Positions 26,412 through 39,203 of a stretch of DNA of 64,000 nucleotides are shown here, one piece after another; the stretch's first letter is position 1, and every line of letters begins with the position of its first letter. Source of the stretch: Scatophagus argus (lineage: Eukaryota; Chordata; Actinopteri; Scatophagidae); contig NC_058494.1 of assembly GCF_020382885.2 (NCBI RefSeq), positions 10,496,001 to 10,560,000 on the forward strand, read 5' to 3'. The notes beneath the pieces are model-generated. The model searched no databases, was not told where the DNA came from, and was given only the letters and a program-made list of their open reading frames with translations. A program made the translations under genes and the position numbers.

Positions 26412-26911
26412 AAAGTCCCCCTCCAGTCAAAAAAGTGTTTTTCTTTTTGTTCCTACAGTTGAATGTTTGAGCTTCACTGTGTGGAATGATATATGTGTGG
26501 AGCCTGACACAATAAAGCTGTTTTCACAATTATCTGCTAAAATTAAGTAAATTTTCTGAGTGTTCACTTAAAGTCTGATTTTGGGAGGTGGAGCCTATGA
26601 GCATGGTTTGTGACATCACAAATAGTTTGGAAGCCAATCCCGGTCCAATATTCAGCAAAGTGTGATGTGGAAAGTTGAAGCCTCCAGTGCACAGTGAACG
26701 CTGAACAGGAACTTTACAGTGAAGTAGGAGCCATCGTGTACCAGACAGTTAAAGTTGGGAAATGGATGCATATTTGTATATTCTGGAGTTTTTAATGAGG
26801 GAGAAAGAGTAGCCATCATGTTAAGGAATTTAGGGTTTCTACAAAAACCACGTCAGACACACATCAGAGAATTTGCATGCATGCCCTAATACATGTGTGG
26901 AGGGGATTTTT
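26412..26911. mobile_element. Candidate MITE-like non-autonomous DNA transposon
   Basis: The left end reads AAAGTCCCCCTCCA (26412-26425). The right end is TGGAGGGGATTTTT (26898-26911), an imperfect inverted match. The interior (GTTGAATGTTTGAGCTTCACTG, GTGTGGAATGATATATGTGTGG, GTGACATCACAAATAGTTTGG, AAGCCAATCCCGGTCCAATATT) resembles a repeat that I remember as common in fish genomes. There is no transposase frame. Ends and family are uncertain. Confidence 0.4.
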
Positions 26912-28009
26912 AGAGTATTTGAAGTGAGGCCACTTGGATGTTTTGTGCATATTGATGAAACAACCACAATGAATAGTTAGAGATGAGTTGTGAAACTTGT
27001 GGCATGTCATCATTAAGCTGCACACAGCCAACTGATGTTACAGTGAAAACAATGAATGCTTTCTGTGAGAGGAAACTATAACATCACCAGTTTTAAAATA
27101 CAACACTGACTAACAAGAACAACTGGCATTAGACAAGTTTTTCTTTGATGTACCATTAAAGGAAACTGACATAAATGTTGATTGCACAATAATATAATGG
27201 CACCATCTGCATTTAGAACAGTTCCCCACAAACCTTGCTTTCAATATACACTTCTGTTTGCCACTGGGCACAAAATCTTCCTGGAAAATGAAGACTGAAT
27301 GACAATCCTGTCAGGATGTTTTTGATTAGCTGTTTTCCCCTACTTCCATTCTTTATAAGATTCTTTATAAGATATAAGAAACTAAGATTAAAGTCACCTG
27401 GTTTCAGATCCATATTTTTTTGCACAGGAATGAGGGTATTCATTCTCTTAACTCACTATCTGCAAGAACACAACAAGTAAACATCTCAAAATATCAAATT
27501 TTACATCCAAACTGGTGCTCACCCAACATACATGTTGGTTTTGTTTGTTTGTTTTTAATAAATAAAGCTTTTTGTATTTCTTATTGGAAGAGTATGTTAT
27601 CTGTAAACATGGCATTTACATGTGGAGGAAAGCTTAGAATATGCCTCTGGTAATGAACTTTAGATCAAAAACTTTTTCTGACTATGCTGCAAATGAGACA
27701 GAAGACAGAGACAGACAGAGAAGTCTTGATGAAACTGCAAAATGCCCATGCTGCAAATGTTGTTTTAACAATCAGATTTTCATCAAGATTATTATTTTAT
27801 AGTGTGACTGATTGATCATAGTGTCTGAGTAACATTTTTGATATATTCTCTATACTTTTCACCTTGTATGTTTGCATGTTGAATACATAAACACAGACAT
27901 TTCTGTTCTGTTATTGAAAACGCATGGGAAAAGGTGAATGTGTGGATGGTGGACCCTCAGATCATCAAAAGCCTGTTTTTAACCCAACATTTTCCCATGT
28001 TGTAACCTT

Positions 28010-28610
28010 CTTCTTAACATCTTCCCTTCACCTTAGAGCCATTAAGGCCTTCTAGTGTTACCTGGCCTGTCTGTGGCCCAGCAGAGCCCCGGAGCCCCAG
28101 CCTTTGTCCAGGCCCGGGCAACAGGTGAATAGGATGCCCAAGTGAGGGGCCTCTCAGCTCAGATACACCTGATACCTGGCTCAGACCCCCACAACACCCA
28201 CTGAAGTCCCCACTGAACCCCTAAAGCCCTCCAACTCCTCCTCCTCTTGCCTGCCTGCCAGGTGGCTTCTTCGCTCTCAGACACACAGCAAGAATGAAGG
28301 ATGTCATTGTTGATGATGTTGGCAGCTTTGCCCCCCACTGAGTGTGAGTTATGTGTATGTCCTCAGTCCTGCTCTCTTTCTTTATTGCGAAGTCTATGTG
28401 GGTTCTGCCTCTTTGTCTGAGTCTCATATCTGTGTGAACACCTTTGAAGTTTTCTACCATGCGTCTCTGAACCACCCCCCATGCGCCTCCCTGTCTCTCC
28501 TCCGCCGCTTTGATTCCCATCATTGTTACGGGGGAGTTGGCCGATCCAAAGATAATGCCACCCTGTCTCTTCTAGGATACATGTTGCTGAAAGAAAAAAT
28601 AACTCAGCAT
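28010..28610. promoter_or_regulatory. Candidate conserved non-coding block 2
   Basis: About 600 nt of GC-richer, simple-repeat-free sequence stands out from AT-rich flanks. It includes GGCCCAGCAGAGCCCCGGAG-type segments, retained CpGs and GGGGGAGTTGGCCGATCC. Open frames occur on both strands but none has splice-site-bounded coding character that I recognise. It may be an enhancer or an untranslated exon of an unknown transcript. Confidence 0.25.
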
Positions 28611-31600
28611 ACATGGTTCAGGTGCAGAGCAAACAGAGAACTTTCTGTATATTTTCTTGTTTCATTTGTACATGTGCACACATCAGTATGCTTATGGCAA
28701 ATACAGGCAAGCACTGAAGGGGTAAGTGTCTGAAAACTCTTGCAATGCAGCACGAAATGGACAAACAAGTAGATGAGTGGTCTGAAAACTGTCCCAGTAA
28801 CTTTGTTTGGCCAGGATCATTGGTGTGCTTTCTCCACAAACTGTCTATAGCTTTCACTTTTTACTGCATGTCACCAATGTGCTGAAATGGCATGGTTGCT
28901 TTGAAGGCACACAGGTGAAATAAAACAAGCTTTACATTTGCATGCTGATGATAGTTTGACTGGGCTGGCTGCTGGCTGAGGACAATACAGTGAAAACTTT
29001 TCATTGCTTTTTTTTTTTTACTGCATTCACAAACAGTCGTAACCAGCACAGACGTTAACCACCGTGCATCGGTCTTTCTTATCAAGATAAAGAACTTCTC
29101 TTCTACATGTGTTGTTTTTCTGTTCATTTTAAAGGGTTCCTATCCTTAAAGGCAACACTTGGCTAAAATGTTTTTTAAAAAACTAAATAAATAAAATTTT
29201 TGGGATGCATCATTGATGTTTTACTTGATTTGCTGTAGGATGCATCACATTCACAACACAATGCTGAGGTATGAAGCCCAAATTTAAATATGGAAAAACT
29301 AAAACCACTTAAACCATGTGGAAATAATCAACAGCAAAACCAAATTTTAATCCTCAGAGCACACTTTGGAGAAAAGGAAATCTTTAATCTTACAATGACA
29401 TCCAGCAGAGCACACCTGCAGCATTTTCCTCACATTGGAACTGTAGTTTCCAAGGCACAAATAAAACACTATAAATGCAATACTTTTACAGCAATGAGCC
29501 AAGCCAAGTCCTCTGTGCCAAAGGCATTTTATAGAGCAAAAAATCCACATGCAAAGTGTTTTATGCAATCATTGTTCATACGTTTAGCTTTGCTAGCTTC
29601 ATAAGGAATTTTGTGAACTTGAATTATTTTACTGGCTGTTTGCCAGTAGTTCTATTCAACATTGTTTTCTGCTTTTACACCTTGACAACTTTTTATTTTT
29701 TGTCCGAGCATCTGAGAAAATCTGGGTGTGCCAGTAAACATCTGTGTATGTGTGTGTATGTGTATGTGTATGTGCATGTGAATGCATGTGCATGTCTATG
29801 GAAATGATAAATGGCTTATTTCGATCTCTCAGCTGTGGAGTCCTTAGCCCGTTTATACAAACCAACATCCAGGGCTTTGTCAGCAGAAACAAATGATCTA
29901 TCAACACGCAGACACACACACACACACAAACACACAATTTGCAGCCTGGTCAGTTGTGAGTATGATGGATTGGACCTGAGGTATGTCTTGTCTCAGTTAT
30001 TGATAGGCAGGTATCGGAGTGGCAGCATGAAATATTAACAGGGTGAAGCTGAACATCAGTCTGACAAAGAGAGAGAAGGAGAAAGAGAAGGGCAAAGAAT
30101 GAGAGAGAGTTTGAAATGGTAAAATATGCAGTGGCAGTAGCCATACCTGAGCCATGACAGCAACTTGCACCGATGAGTAGAATTAGAAAAACAAGCATTC
30201 ACGTCTGCCTGTCTGAGAATTTGAGATATGCCTGATATCAGTATCAATTTTTTCTTTTTTCAATGGAAATTCCCTCCACCTTTGACACATTTCATATGCA
30301 CTCACAAACACACACATACTCAAATCTCTCTCTCTAACCCGCATCCTGTTGTGGTTCTTTTTTTTGGTCCTTGGCTTTGATATCTGAGAACCACTGACTT
30401 ATGTGGATGGACAAAGCACACCTTTGTCTTCGCCACAGTGCACAGGAGTGTTTGTCATCATTTTTTGCGATCTCTTTGCTTGGGTGTTTGACTGTGTTCG
30501 AGTTTTTCCTTCCATAATGATAGCAATACACACGCGCATACACACATACACACACAAAAACTAATCCCTTGTCAAGGATTCTTCCTCAGTATTAAACAGC
30601 AAAGAGGTTTAAAATATATCTCCACTATTAGATATTTTATGCACAAGTTTGTGTGTGTGTGTGTGTGTGTGGATTGACGCAGCACTGCAGAACAATCTAT
30701 AGTAATGATTTCCCATAGACACCTGAAATTGATCTGGGAACTGGGGAGAATGGGAGGGAGAGAAGTCAAAAGAGACGAATGAAGAGGTGAAATTAATAGA
30801 AAGACTCAAGGAAAAGAAAGGAGGGAAAAGGCATCAAAGCACTGAAGGATAAATGTTATAGTGACGGATGAAACAATGTCAGAAAGGAGCAGGCTAAATG
30901 ATCTGCTAATTTTTATGCTTTTTTAGATGTATTTGCGGCAAATCTGGCAACACTTTGAAATAAGAGCCCTTTATAAAAAGTATAAAAAGTTGTAACTAAT
31001 AAAGTTATTAATGGCTTATAGATAATTTACTAAAACATAATAGTTATAAGCCAGTGATACAAGAGACTTTTGGGTTGCCAGGTTGTGAAATATCTTGCTG
31101 CTGAGTCATAAATCATCACATCAACAACAAAATGCTAACGAGTGTCTCACTTTCTGATAAGCCATCCACCAAAGTTAGTACTTCATCTGTTCACTCGAAA
31201 GACTAAGAAGACTTAAGTCTGCAGTCCCAAATATCAATATTAATTATTAGCCAGTGATACATCACCCACCTTCACGTTTGTGAGCTTTGACTTGAAGCTG
31301 TGGTTTCTTTCTGTGGTCTTGTGGTCTTATTTTGCCAATATTCTAGAAATTAAATCAAGAGGTATACCTCTGTAGCTGATATGGAGCCAGTTTGGGCTCA
31401 AACGGCACTTTTAAAATAAAAGAAGAATAAATACAGTTTAAAAAAATAATTAAAGGGGCTATTCTAAAGTGTTGCGAGTTTTTAAAAAACAGTATCATGT
31501 ATAGGCTTTTCTGCATCAGAACAAAAAAGATCTATGAGTATTGTGCAAGATGGCATCAAATGTTCTTGCCATTTTTGTGATTCTTAGCACTGAAAAATGA

Positions 31601-34261
31601 CACATTACTGTATTTAACATCCATTATAATGTAATGAGTTATTGAACTTTTAGCTGCATTTTAAGTTTCTTCAACTCACTTATAAGATAAGATAAAAAAT
31701 AAACTTGTCTTTTATAGTCATTTTTATTCTTGTTACTCTTGGTAATCGTGAATGTTTCTGCATACATCTTTGTGTGTGTGTGTGTGCGTGTTGTGTATGT
31801 GTCTGTGTGTGGGATTTCCTTCTTTCACCTCACATTGTTCACACTAGGAAGGAGTCAAAGACAACAAGGCAGGACAGAAACAGTCCACACCCTTCAGAAT
31901 GTCTCTGAGGAACCATAAGCACTTCCAGGTTAAAAGTCCAGCAGGATGATGACGGACAATGAGAGCAGCTCTCACACACACGCACACTACAACAAACATC
32001 ACATCAACAGGTCACAGTGCCACGAATTATATCTAGATATTTCTCATCATGCAGCAGCATGCCATGTGGCAAAGTAATAATCACAGCAGCCAAGTCGTCC
32101 TCTAAAGTACATTTTGACCTCCACAGTAATGATAATATAAAAGTGAGCAGAGAGCATGAGAACAAATGAAATCATCCATCTATGTTTATCCTCTGTGCTT
32201 TCCCACGCCTCACAGAGGGAAATACTCATAGTGAAGCAGGGATAAGAAAACAGTGCAGAGGAGAAAGTGTCAGGGGGAGTGTCGAGACAAAAGGAAATAT
32301 CCTTTTCCTTTATTTTTCTTTTTAATTATTTCATTTTTGTGCAGTTCACCTCAACATTGAATGGTATTGCTCTTATTTTCAAATGCCACTTGCATAATGT
32401 TGCATACAACATTATGTCTGTATCTTTTTAAACTTATTACTCTGGTAAATTGTTCATCTTTAGTGAAATAGAATTTTAAGCATATTTATGAATTCTCCTT
32501 TTAAGGGAGGGGTCCCTTTTTCTTTTCAAAAATATGGGACTCTCTAAACTTGATAAGGCCATGTGTGTAATCACTCCGGGGACTGGGTGTTAATGATTTC
32601 CCACATCCTAAATATTTGTAGCTGATGCAACATCAGATTCCATTCAAAAGCTGAAAGAACGCTAATTTCTAACCTTCAGTAATGAGACTTAAACCAACTC
32701 AAAAACACACTGGCTGTGTCTCATTCACAGAAAACTTCCTGTGTCTTGTCTGAGTTCATGTCAACAGCAGCAGTGAACACTTTAGGCCCTGGAGCAACAG
32801 ACTTTTCGGAGGCCCTCCGTGTCACTGCAGCTAACAGCGGCCTGTCAGTACTGTAGAGGTCTGACATGTCTCCTACCAGCAACTCTACTCCTCCTCTTCC
32901 CTCTACTACAGTGGGAGGACTACTACTACTGACACGATACCAGTATCGTGCTAAAAAGCGATTATCCTCCAAAAATGGACTCTATTGCTAAGTATGCATC
33001 CACAGCTGCTCTTTCCTCAATCAAACAGTCAAAATCATAACAAAATGTATGTATGTCCTTGTGGAACTTTAATACTCTGTGCCATAGATTATAATCAGTC
33101 CAGTCCTTTTCATCTGTTTAAATATATTTAAAGTGGATGGTAAACAGTTTTTGACAAACAACCTCCTTTTGGCACCTTTCTTGCTGCCTGCTCTACTTTT
33201 CCTGCCTCTTCCTCAGCACACAGTCTTCCTCCTCCTCCTCAGCAGCAGAGGGGTCTACCTACTCATCTCTTCTCTTCATGTTGCTACAGCTACGTGAGTT
33301 GCAATTTGACAAACTAGAAAACGCAAATATATTTTGTTGTACTCTACAGTTTGTTGATCTGCACAGGAAATCTCTATGACCAAACTTTCACTCCCTTCAT
33401 GTTATTTGATTGGTTTCATATTGAACATATACCTTTATGTTATCATTTTATTACAATGTGTGGTATTTTTTTTACCTGATTACATTTGCATTTGTCTGTT
33501 TCCTATCAGTATCTGGCAAAACGCAGAGGAAAACAATGGTGTCATAATAATCCACATTAATATCATCATTGCCTGTATGATTGTGTTTGTGTGTGTGTAT
33601 GTGTGTGTGCATGGGTGTGTGTGAGAAAGACAGACAGACAGGTGTCTGAAAAAAAGGTTTAAGGTGCTGCGTTAGAGGAAACAACCATGATGAGGGTGAC
33701 CTCCACTCAGGCTGCAGTAACAAAGACTGTTTTCATACATGAGTTTGAACATTCACCATCACATGATCCCCTGTGTGTGTGTGTGTGTGTGTGTGTGCGT
33801 GCGTGTGTGTGCATATGTTATCAAGAGGAAGTGATTATAACTTGGTCAGGGGGAAACCTCCACTTCAGCTGCTATTGTTCAGCCCTTCCTGGTTGTTACA
33901 GAGGAAGACGTGACTCCATCACTGTCTGCCTCACTTTCTCTCTCACCCTCTTTCTTATTTCATCTATTTATTTTCATATTTTTCCTTTTTCTGACATCAC
34001 ACCCTTTCTGCAGTGATATAGCTAAAGTACAACACCTAAACACAAACCTGTATTTGTAGAAAATGATTTATTCCACAGTTGGGCAGATACACAGATGCAA
34101 TGTAGATTCACAGGAATGCTTCAAACTTCCTTTGATTTAGCAATGCACCAGATTTCATCATATTACACCAACACATGCACATATTTTCTTGAGAAAAGTT
34201 ATGTTATGCTGCCATCTGTTGTCCAAATGGGAATCAGTGTCAGTAGGGGTCTCTGGTCTTG
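28611..34261. other. Gene-poor region, part 3
   Basis: No supported exon. It contains TG runs at 30650-30671 and 33772-33811, two copies of AGCCAGTGATACA about 200 nt apart (near 31048 and 31249), TAAGATAAGATAA near 31683 (the reverse complement of a LINE-type tail) and an 18-nt palindrome at 32933-32950. Confidence 0.55.
33772..33811. repeat. TG-rich microsatellite
   Basis: (TG)n interrupted by two CG steps in its right third. Confidence 0.9.
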
Positions 34262-34850
34262 TTAGTTGCCTTTGTCACATGGAGTGGGAAAAACCACCTA
34301 CAGCTCAATGTGACAAAGACCAAAGAACTGGTGGTGGACCTGAGGAGGACTAAGGATCCAGTGACCCCTATCAAAAGCAAAGGGGCCACTGTGGAGGTGG
34401 TGGAAGAGTACAAGTACTTGGGGGTGTACTTGAACCACAAACTGGACTGGTGCAAGAATGTGGACATGGTCTACAGAAAGGGCCAGAGTCGCCTCTATTT
34501 TCTGAGGCGGCTGAGGTCCTTCAACATCTGCAGGAGGATGCTGGGGATGTTCTATGAGTCGGTGGTGTCCAGTGCCATCACATATGCAGGAACTGGACTC
34601 TCTGACAGTGGTGTCTGAAAGGAGGATGTTGTCCAATTAAGGACTATACTGGACTTTCCATCTTACCCTCTCCACAATGTGCTGATCAGCTACAGGACCT
34701 CTTTCGTTCAGAGACTCTTACTCCCACGATGCACCATAGAGCGACACAGGAAATCAATCCTGCCTGTCGCCATCAAACTGTTAAACTCTGCACTGTGACG
34801 GACACACTCACTTTTATTATATTTTATTAATCCTGATTCTGATTCTGATT
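34262..34850 (+). mobile_element. Non-LTR retrotransposon (L2-like) 3' fragment with internal deletion
   Basis: The plus strand encodes reverse-transcriptase C-terminal motifs: NHLQLNVTKTKELVVDLRR, VEEYKYLGVYLNHKLDW and KGQSRLYFLRRLRSFNICRR. After TYAG the reading shifts abruptly to sequence matching VSERRML and then to the element's C-terminal end with stops, so an internal segment is missing. The element ends in a (TGATTC)n-type tail (CCTGATTCTGATTCTGATT, to 34850). It is of the same clade as the copy at 3018-3687, is 5'-truncated and is not functional. It sits about 600 nt upstream of the kpna7 start. Confidence 0.8.
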
Positions 34851-35260
34851 AGCAGCAAAAAGTGGAGGAGTTCAGGTCCTGGAGGGATGGCAGGGGGCAG
34901 CCGATCACCTTCTTCACAGACTCAGCTACTGAAAACGGAGGAATTCAGGAAGGACTGCCATCACTGAGGCAATGTGAAATTACATGTAAATTCACTGGAA
35001 GCCCACATGGATTAGTCTTTGACCAGCACAGTGTGCATTTGTGATTTGTGTGGAACTGGAGACGATGAATGGTCTCAAAGGTGTGTATGCAAATATGACC
35101 TGATTCATGCGTGTAGAGCTCACACCAAAGATGGTACATTTAAGACAAGTAAAGAAAAACAAAAGGCTGGAGAGTTTATTTGATGCTTTATGAATTAATA
35201 CATAAATGCAGTTTCTTACTATTTTCCTTCTTGACATACCAATTCACAGACTTTCTTCAC
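34851..35260. other. Spacer between LINE fragment and kpna7 promoter
   Basis: About 400 nt of AT-rich sequence with no exon or recognisable repeat seen. Confidence 0.5.
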
Positions 35261-35441
35261 CTATTTGGCGCCGGAGAGGACGATGTTTGCTTACTTGACG
35301 GAAACGCGCGCAGCTGCACGCGAACAAATCACCAATCACAGCTAATTGGACGAACGTGCGCGGCTCTTTCTCTTAAAACCTCTCTGCGGAGCGTTTCATT
35401 AAGTTTTCACCGGTGTGAGTCAAGCAGAGGACGTGCCCACC
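35261..35441 (+). promoter_or_regulatory. kpna7 proximal promoter and 5' UTR
   Basis: A CpG-dense stretch includes a CCAAT box (35332-35336), an inverted ATTGG (35345-35349) about 95-110 nt before the ATG, and a CAGCTG E-box (35311-35316). No clear TATA box. The base composition changes sharply from the AT-rich left flank. Promoter assignment is by position and motifs; E-box use in oocyte expression would be inference only. Confidence 0.5.
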
Positions 35442-38400
35442 ATGCCCACCAAGAACGTTACTGACGAGCGGATCTCCAAATTCAAAAACAAGGGGAAAGA
35501 TCCAGCGGTACGTTGTGCGTTGATGTTTAATTTTCAAGTTGCATGCATTTCGTTGACTCTGCATCTTGGCCTCTTGCAGAAACTTAGAGAGAAAAGGATC
35601 TCGGAGTGTGTGGAGCTGCGCAAAGCTCACAAAAATGAAAGTTTCCTGAAGAGGAGAAATATAACGCTGTCGTCTCTCCCGGACGAAGATGCCCTCTCTC
35701 CTGACCACACCTCCAACGAGATGGTCAGTTTACAGGAACCCGTGACGCTTTCTTTCAAACTAGTCAGGCCTCTAACGACTTATTTGTCTTGTAGGTGGCC
35801 TCATTATCCATTGAGGATATAATCAAAGACGTGAACTCTGACTGCAGGCAGTCCCAAACCCGAGGCTGTCAGGCAGCCAGGTGAGAGTTCAGTCATTAGT
35901 CAACAGTGTTGGATTCAGGCCGTGTTAGGGACGGGGGCAATTTAGGAGCGAGAGTAAAATGTACATTGCAGTAGTGTATTTCCTCCACCATTCCTCAGGA
36001 AGCTGCTTTCTCAGGAGCGTAACCCTCCTCTGAAGGAGATCATAGATGCAGGATTGCTGTCCCACTTTGTGTCCTTCCTGTCTATGGATGATGAGCCAAC
36101 TCTGCAGTTCGAAGCAGCTTGGGCCCTTACAAACATTGCCTCTGGAACATCTTGGCACACTCAACAGGTGTGAACATTAAACTGAACTCTAGTCTGTGAC
36201 GCATGGCTAGCCCGGTGTTGAATGTGGCTGAAGCCATTTAACTGCAGCTTGGGTAGTCATGGTCCTTGATAATAAAGTGTTGTGCCTCAGATGTTCAGAC
36301 TAAATGGATGCCAGTCTTGTCGGCTTTCAGGTTTACCTGGTAGCTTGAAAGTTCAGCATGTGTATTTCTGTGTCAGGTGGTGGAACATGGCGCTGTGCCA
36401 GCTTTCATCTCCTTGTTGGCCTCACCGATGTTGCACATCAGTGAACAGGCTGTCTGGGCTCTTGGAAACATTGCAGGTAACGTTGTTTTGGATTTTCATG
36501 TGAGTTTGATTTGGTATCAAAACAACTGATAAATCAATGTGTTAATGAGAAAATGATGAGGCAAGAACAGAAGTGACTATGGATTCTTGGCTCAGACTGT
36601 AGTTATGCTATGAAGTGACTCTACTTGTGTTTCTCATGTGTATATAGAGGGCTTAGTGGTGGTTAAATACAACCTCCACATTTGACTGTGGCTTGCTGCG
36701 CTAATGTAGCACAATATAACTATTTGACAGGTGACGGCTCAGCTTATCGAGATGTCCTGATCGAGTGCAACGTTATCCCAGCCTTATTGGCCCGCATTTC
36801 CCCAGACACACCAGTAAGTTAAAACCTTGAAGTGCCAGGTTCAACTGGTCACCCATGGATTTATATTCACTGACCACATTGACTTCTGACCTCTGAGAAA
36901 CACACCCATTTGGTAAAGCTCAAAAAATACTCAACAGATTGCACTTGTGTAACCTTGTCATTTGAGGATGTACATTTTAAGAGAGCATGTTTACTTCTGC
37001 ACTTTCTTTGTCAAGCTGTCGATTGAGGTGTTATGCTCACAGTTAATGCTAATGTAACCTTTAGCTTCAGGCAGAAATGTGGAGCAGCCTACAGAGGTCT
37101 GGTAATGCCATGCCATGCTCAAGTATTGTTATTGTGTCAATATCCAAGTTGCAAGTAAAACAAGGGACATTCAGATTTTTCTAAAAGCTTGAAAACCTAC
37201 CTTAGCAGCCACAAATACTGGATGCTCCCAAGCTGTTAAACATGAGAATTTTCCCACTTGCTACAATCACCCCATATGACATGAGCATGGCATAAGCTCA
37301 CTGCTTTCAAACTCCACGCCCAAATTTACAAACTTCCCAATACCGGTAAACTGTCCTTTGATGTATAAATCAGTGGAATTTCCCTTAGCTTTTTTCCCCC
37401 CCATCATAGCCTGAATTTTGCTCTTGTATGGTCCTGTTGTTCATAATGAATTATCACTCCAGGTTGGATATCTGCGTAATCTAACGTGGACATTGTCCAA
37501 CTTGTGTCGAAATAAGAACCCGTGTCCACCGTTGTCTGCTGTCCTGCAGGTAAGTGACATCACAGCTTGTTGATAAAAAGCCTTGCAGTATTATCTGCGT
37601 TGAGTATCTGACACCCAGTGCCGCAGAAGATTGTTTCTCATCCCAGAAAAATGCTTCATGTGCTGTAACTATTCCTTCAGGTGCTTCCCTCTCTGATCCA
37701 GCTGCTCCATCTCAGTGATAAGGACATCTTGTCTGATGCATGCTGGGCAATCTCGTACCTCTCAGATGGTGACAATGACCGCATTGATGTCGTGGTGAAA
37801 ACTGGCATTGTCCCACGGCTGGTGGAGCTCATGAGCCACGAGGAGCTCAGTGTCATGGTATGTGTTCTTGGATCGTTGAGCCTTCCGAGGTGTTTACTAC
37901 CAAACTTTTTGTTGTGGGGTAATCAAAGTTTACCTGTTTTACTGACCTGCAGACCCCAGCTCTCCGCGCCATTGGGAACATAGTGAGCGGCTCAGACCTG
38001 CAGACCCAGATGGCTGTTGATGCTGGCGTTCTGAACATCCTGCCTCAACTGATGAGGCACCCGAAGGCCAGTGTCCAAAAAGAGGCGGCGTGGGCGCTGT
38101 CGAACATCGCTGCAGGACCCTGTAAGCAAATCCAACAGCTCATCACCTGCGGCCTGCTCCCTCCTCTGGTAGAACAACTCAGAAATGTGAGTAGATCAGG
38201 AACAGGAAGAGTGCTGAACATGTAAAATGATTCTGTCAGTGTCTTAGAAATATGACATGTACTGGCCCTACAGACATTTTTACATGTAAAAGCATGGAGA
38301 AAACGGGTGTAAATAATGAATGATGCTGCTTAATGTTTGTGGTTCTACCACACTTGGTTCTACCACCTACAGCTAACTGGTTATGGTATTTATTCACCGC

Positions 38401-39203
38401 AGGAATTACTAAGAACCTCGCCTCACCCTACTTAAAACTGTCCCTTCTTCCTCTGTATCATCTTGCATTATATGCTGTATCTTTTCACAGGGGGACTTCA
38501 AGACTCAAAGGGAGGCTGTGTGGGCAGTGACAAACTTCACCAGTGGGGGCACTGTGGAGCAGGTGGTTACTCTGGTACAGAGTGGAGCTCTAGAAGCGAT
38601 CATCAACCTGCTGCAGGTCAAAGATGCTAAAGTCATTTTGGTCATACTGGATGCCATCAACAACATCTTCATGGTGAGAAGAAAATACTTTTACATCTGA
38701 CTGGTCCAAAACTTGCCACAGAACCTGAGTCAGATGTTCACTTGATATAAATGACTCTTCAGGCTGCAGAAAAGCTTGGTGAGACTGAGAAACTCAGTCT
38801 GTTGGTTGAAGAGCTGGGAGGACTTGACCGCATTGAGATGCTGCAAAATCATGACAACGACACAGTGTACCAGGCTGCACGCAACCTCATAGAGAAGTAC
38901 TTTGGTGATGTGAGTAGCTGAATGTATAACAAACATGCTACATTTTATGTAGCTTTACAACATTTAGTTCAGTTTTTGCAAAATTAAATTTTCATGCAAA
39001 AAGTTTATTCAGTTTCTGAAGATGCAAAGGAGTCCTTGTAGCACTCTTAGAAGGGCTCCAACTTAGTGTCTCCATATATTCAGTTTGCAGCATTTGACTA
39101 AACTCTTTCATCCTAGGACGAGATCGAAGGAGTGAAAGTCGACGCTACAGAGGATGCATTTGTGTTTAATACTGCTGATGTTCAGAGAACCTTTGAATTT
39201 TAA
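35442..39203 (+). CDS. kpna7: kpna7, importin subunit alpha (karyopherin alpha 7)
   Basis: Importin alpha binds classical nuclear localisation signals and pairs with importin beta. Twelve coding exons: 35442-35507, 35580-35723, 35795-35880, 35999-36167, 36377-36476, 36731-36813, 37463-37549, 37681-37857, 37953-38186, 38491-38673, 38763-38909, 39117-39203. All have GT-AG borders, phases close, and 520 aa result. The N-terminal IBB domain (residues about 8-50) includes KFKNKGKD and FLKRRNI. Armadillo repeats carry the tryptophan-asparagine pairs that line the NLS groove: [74 protein letters not shown]. The acidic C-terminus fits CAS binding. MPT start, LKRRNIT, NILPQL and [11 protein letters not shown] point to KPNA7 rather than KPNA2. 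KPNA7 is oocyte/early-embryo enriched in mammals. Poly(A) signals AATAAA lie at 39243-39252. Confidence 0.93.

Larger units (their letters stand above)
22241..28000. other. Gene-poor region, part 2
   Basis: No supported exon. It holds several CA/TG runs (22983-23006, 23216-23249, 23478-23526, 25392-25428), a (TC)n run (25498-25542) and a candidate non-autonomous DNA transposon (about 26412-26911). The remainder is AT-rich and featureless to my reading. Confidence 0.6.

Noticed and set aside
28344-28733. 129-codon plus-strand open frame in the GC-rich island
   Set aside because: No conserved domain, no convincing splice sites, and an overlapping minus-strand frame of similar length. Kept only as a non-coding candidate.
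31048-31262. Direct repeat of AGCCAGTGATACA 200 nt apart as target-site duplication
   Set aside because: No element ends or internal structure could be defined between the copies.
32721-32972. 83-codon minus-strand frame beside the palindrome CACGATACCAGTATCGTG
   Set aside because: No recognised family; probably part of an old repeat, but evidence was too thin to annotate.
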